Source: Thereva unica
Lineage: Eukaryota > Arthropoda > Insecta > Diptera > Therevidae
Direction of reading: 5' to 3'
Assembly: GCA_949987705.1 (NCBI GenBank)
Contig: OX465281.1
Coordinates: 189,273,112 to 189,337,111, forward strand
DNA: 64,000 nt
In this document: piece after piece, positions 63,565-64,000 of the stretch
Layout of the letters: the number at the start of each line of letters is the position of its first letter
Numbering within the stretch: position 1 is the stretch's first letter
The notes under the pieces: generated by a model
What the model was told of the DNA's origin: nothing
The model's input: the letters and a program-made list of their open reading frames with translations, nothing else
Databases searched by the model: none
Program-made: the position numbers and the translations under genes

Positions 63565-64000
63565 GAAATATAAAAATCAGTGTGCGTCTGTATCTTACGT
63601 ATATATTCCTAAACTCCTCATCCGATTACCATGAACATTTGCATATAGGGTTTTTCGGGTAAGATGAACGTTTTCCTTTCATATATTTTGCTCTATCTCA
63701 GTCAGTAGAGGGCGCTGTATTACAAACTAGCTGGGACCCGGTGCGCCTATGCTGCACCCATAAGCCAATAGTAGTAATCAGGTGATATGAATTTTAATAT
63801 ACAGTAGGAGAGTTTGAAAAAGTAAATTTTTTGGTATTTTTGATTTCAAATAACAAAATGTGAAACTATTAGGGGTCTGACATTTTGATCGAGACAATAA
63901 AAATCATCCATTGACATGGCATTTTTCGAGATATGAATTTTCATACACAGATGAAGTGTCTCAATGAACCGTTTATTTTCTGTATTTTGGATAGCTGGGA
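63565..64000. other. Possible Helitron-like remnant, then unassigned DNA
   Basis: The words CCTCATCCGATTACCATGAA and 'gcatatagggtttttc' (63616-63655) resemble the start of the Helitron at 62880. At 63728-63750, AAACTAGCTGGGACCCGG could be a reverse Helitron end (CTAG). Nothing was recognised after 63760. Confidence 0.35.

Overview
The window is nuclear DNA of an arthropod, most likely an insect and plausibly a fly. One host gene can be read: a spliced tetraspanin on the + strand, with four in-phase coding exons between 16405 and 31926, GT-AG introns, and a last intron of about 14.6 kb. Nearly everything else recognisable is transposable elements. They include non-LTR retrotransposons of several groups, a trace of a Ty3/gypsy gag, Helitron pieces, Tigger/pogo, PIF/Harbinger, hAT and TTAA-flanked DNA elements, MITEs and tRNA-derived SINE heads. 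The insect assignment rests on the element types and the LINE tails made of TTAGG units. The species cannot be named.

Layout. 1-850: gypsy gag and primer-binding remnant, then a Helitron 3' end. 2.9-8.2 kb: a jockey-like LINE split by a 3.7 kb LINE in the opposite orientation, with a 13-bp target duplication. 8.4-12.2 kb: a decayed LINE, a TTAA-flanked element with tandem repeats, and a 782-bp hAT-type element with an 8-bp duplication. 13.8-16.3 kb: LINE tails and a Helitron helicase pseudogene. 16.4-31.9 kb: the tetraspanin; its last intron holds at least five LINE pieces, a long-TIR element encoding a PIN/XPG-like protein, a SINE, and a TTAA-flanked element inside a LINE.

33.3-40.2 kb: decayed LINEs, one of which has lost its whole RT domain. 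40.2-42.8 kb: a MITE within a MITE, a near-perfect long hairpin and tRNA-like heads. 42.8-48.4 kb: a 5.6 kb LINE with ORF1, EN and RT, inserted in a tRNA-like sequence (14-bp duplication) and itself carrying two tandem TIR units inside ORF1. 51.8-53.1 kb: another LINE. 53.3-62.4 kb: one original element of about 0.9 kb, enlarged to about 9.1 kb by at least nine nested insertions. 62.8 kb to the end: a Helitron Rep fragment and a small MITE.

The most unusual observations are these. (1) Two copies of the same TA-flanked MITE, about 19 kb apart, carry different inner MITEs at exactly the same base. (2) Two unrelated TIR elements sit back to back at one TTA trinucleotide. (3) The only recognisable protein of a 1.4 kb long-TIR element is a PIN/XPG-nuclease-like domain. 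(4) Many of the MITEs have bodies made of one short motif repeated in both orientations. No element appears fully intact, although the LINE at 57-59 kb and the Tigger copy are fairly young. All clade names are by eye and no database was searched.
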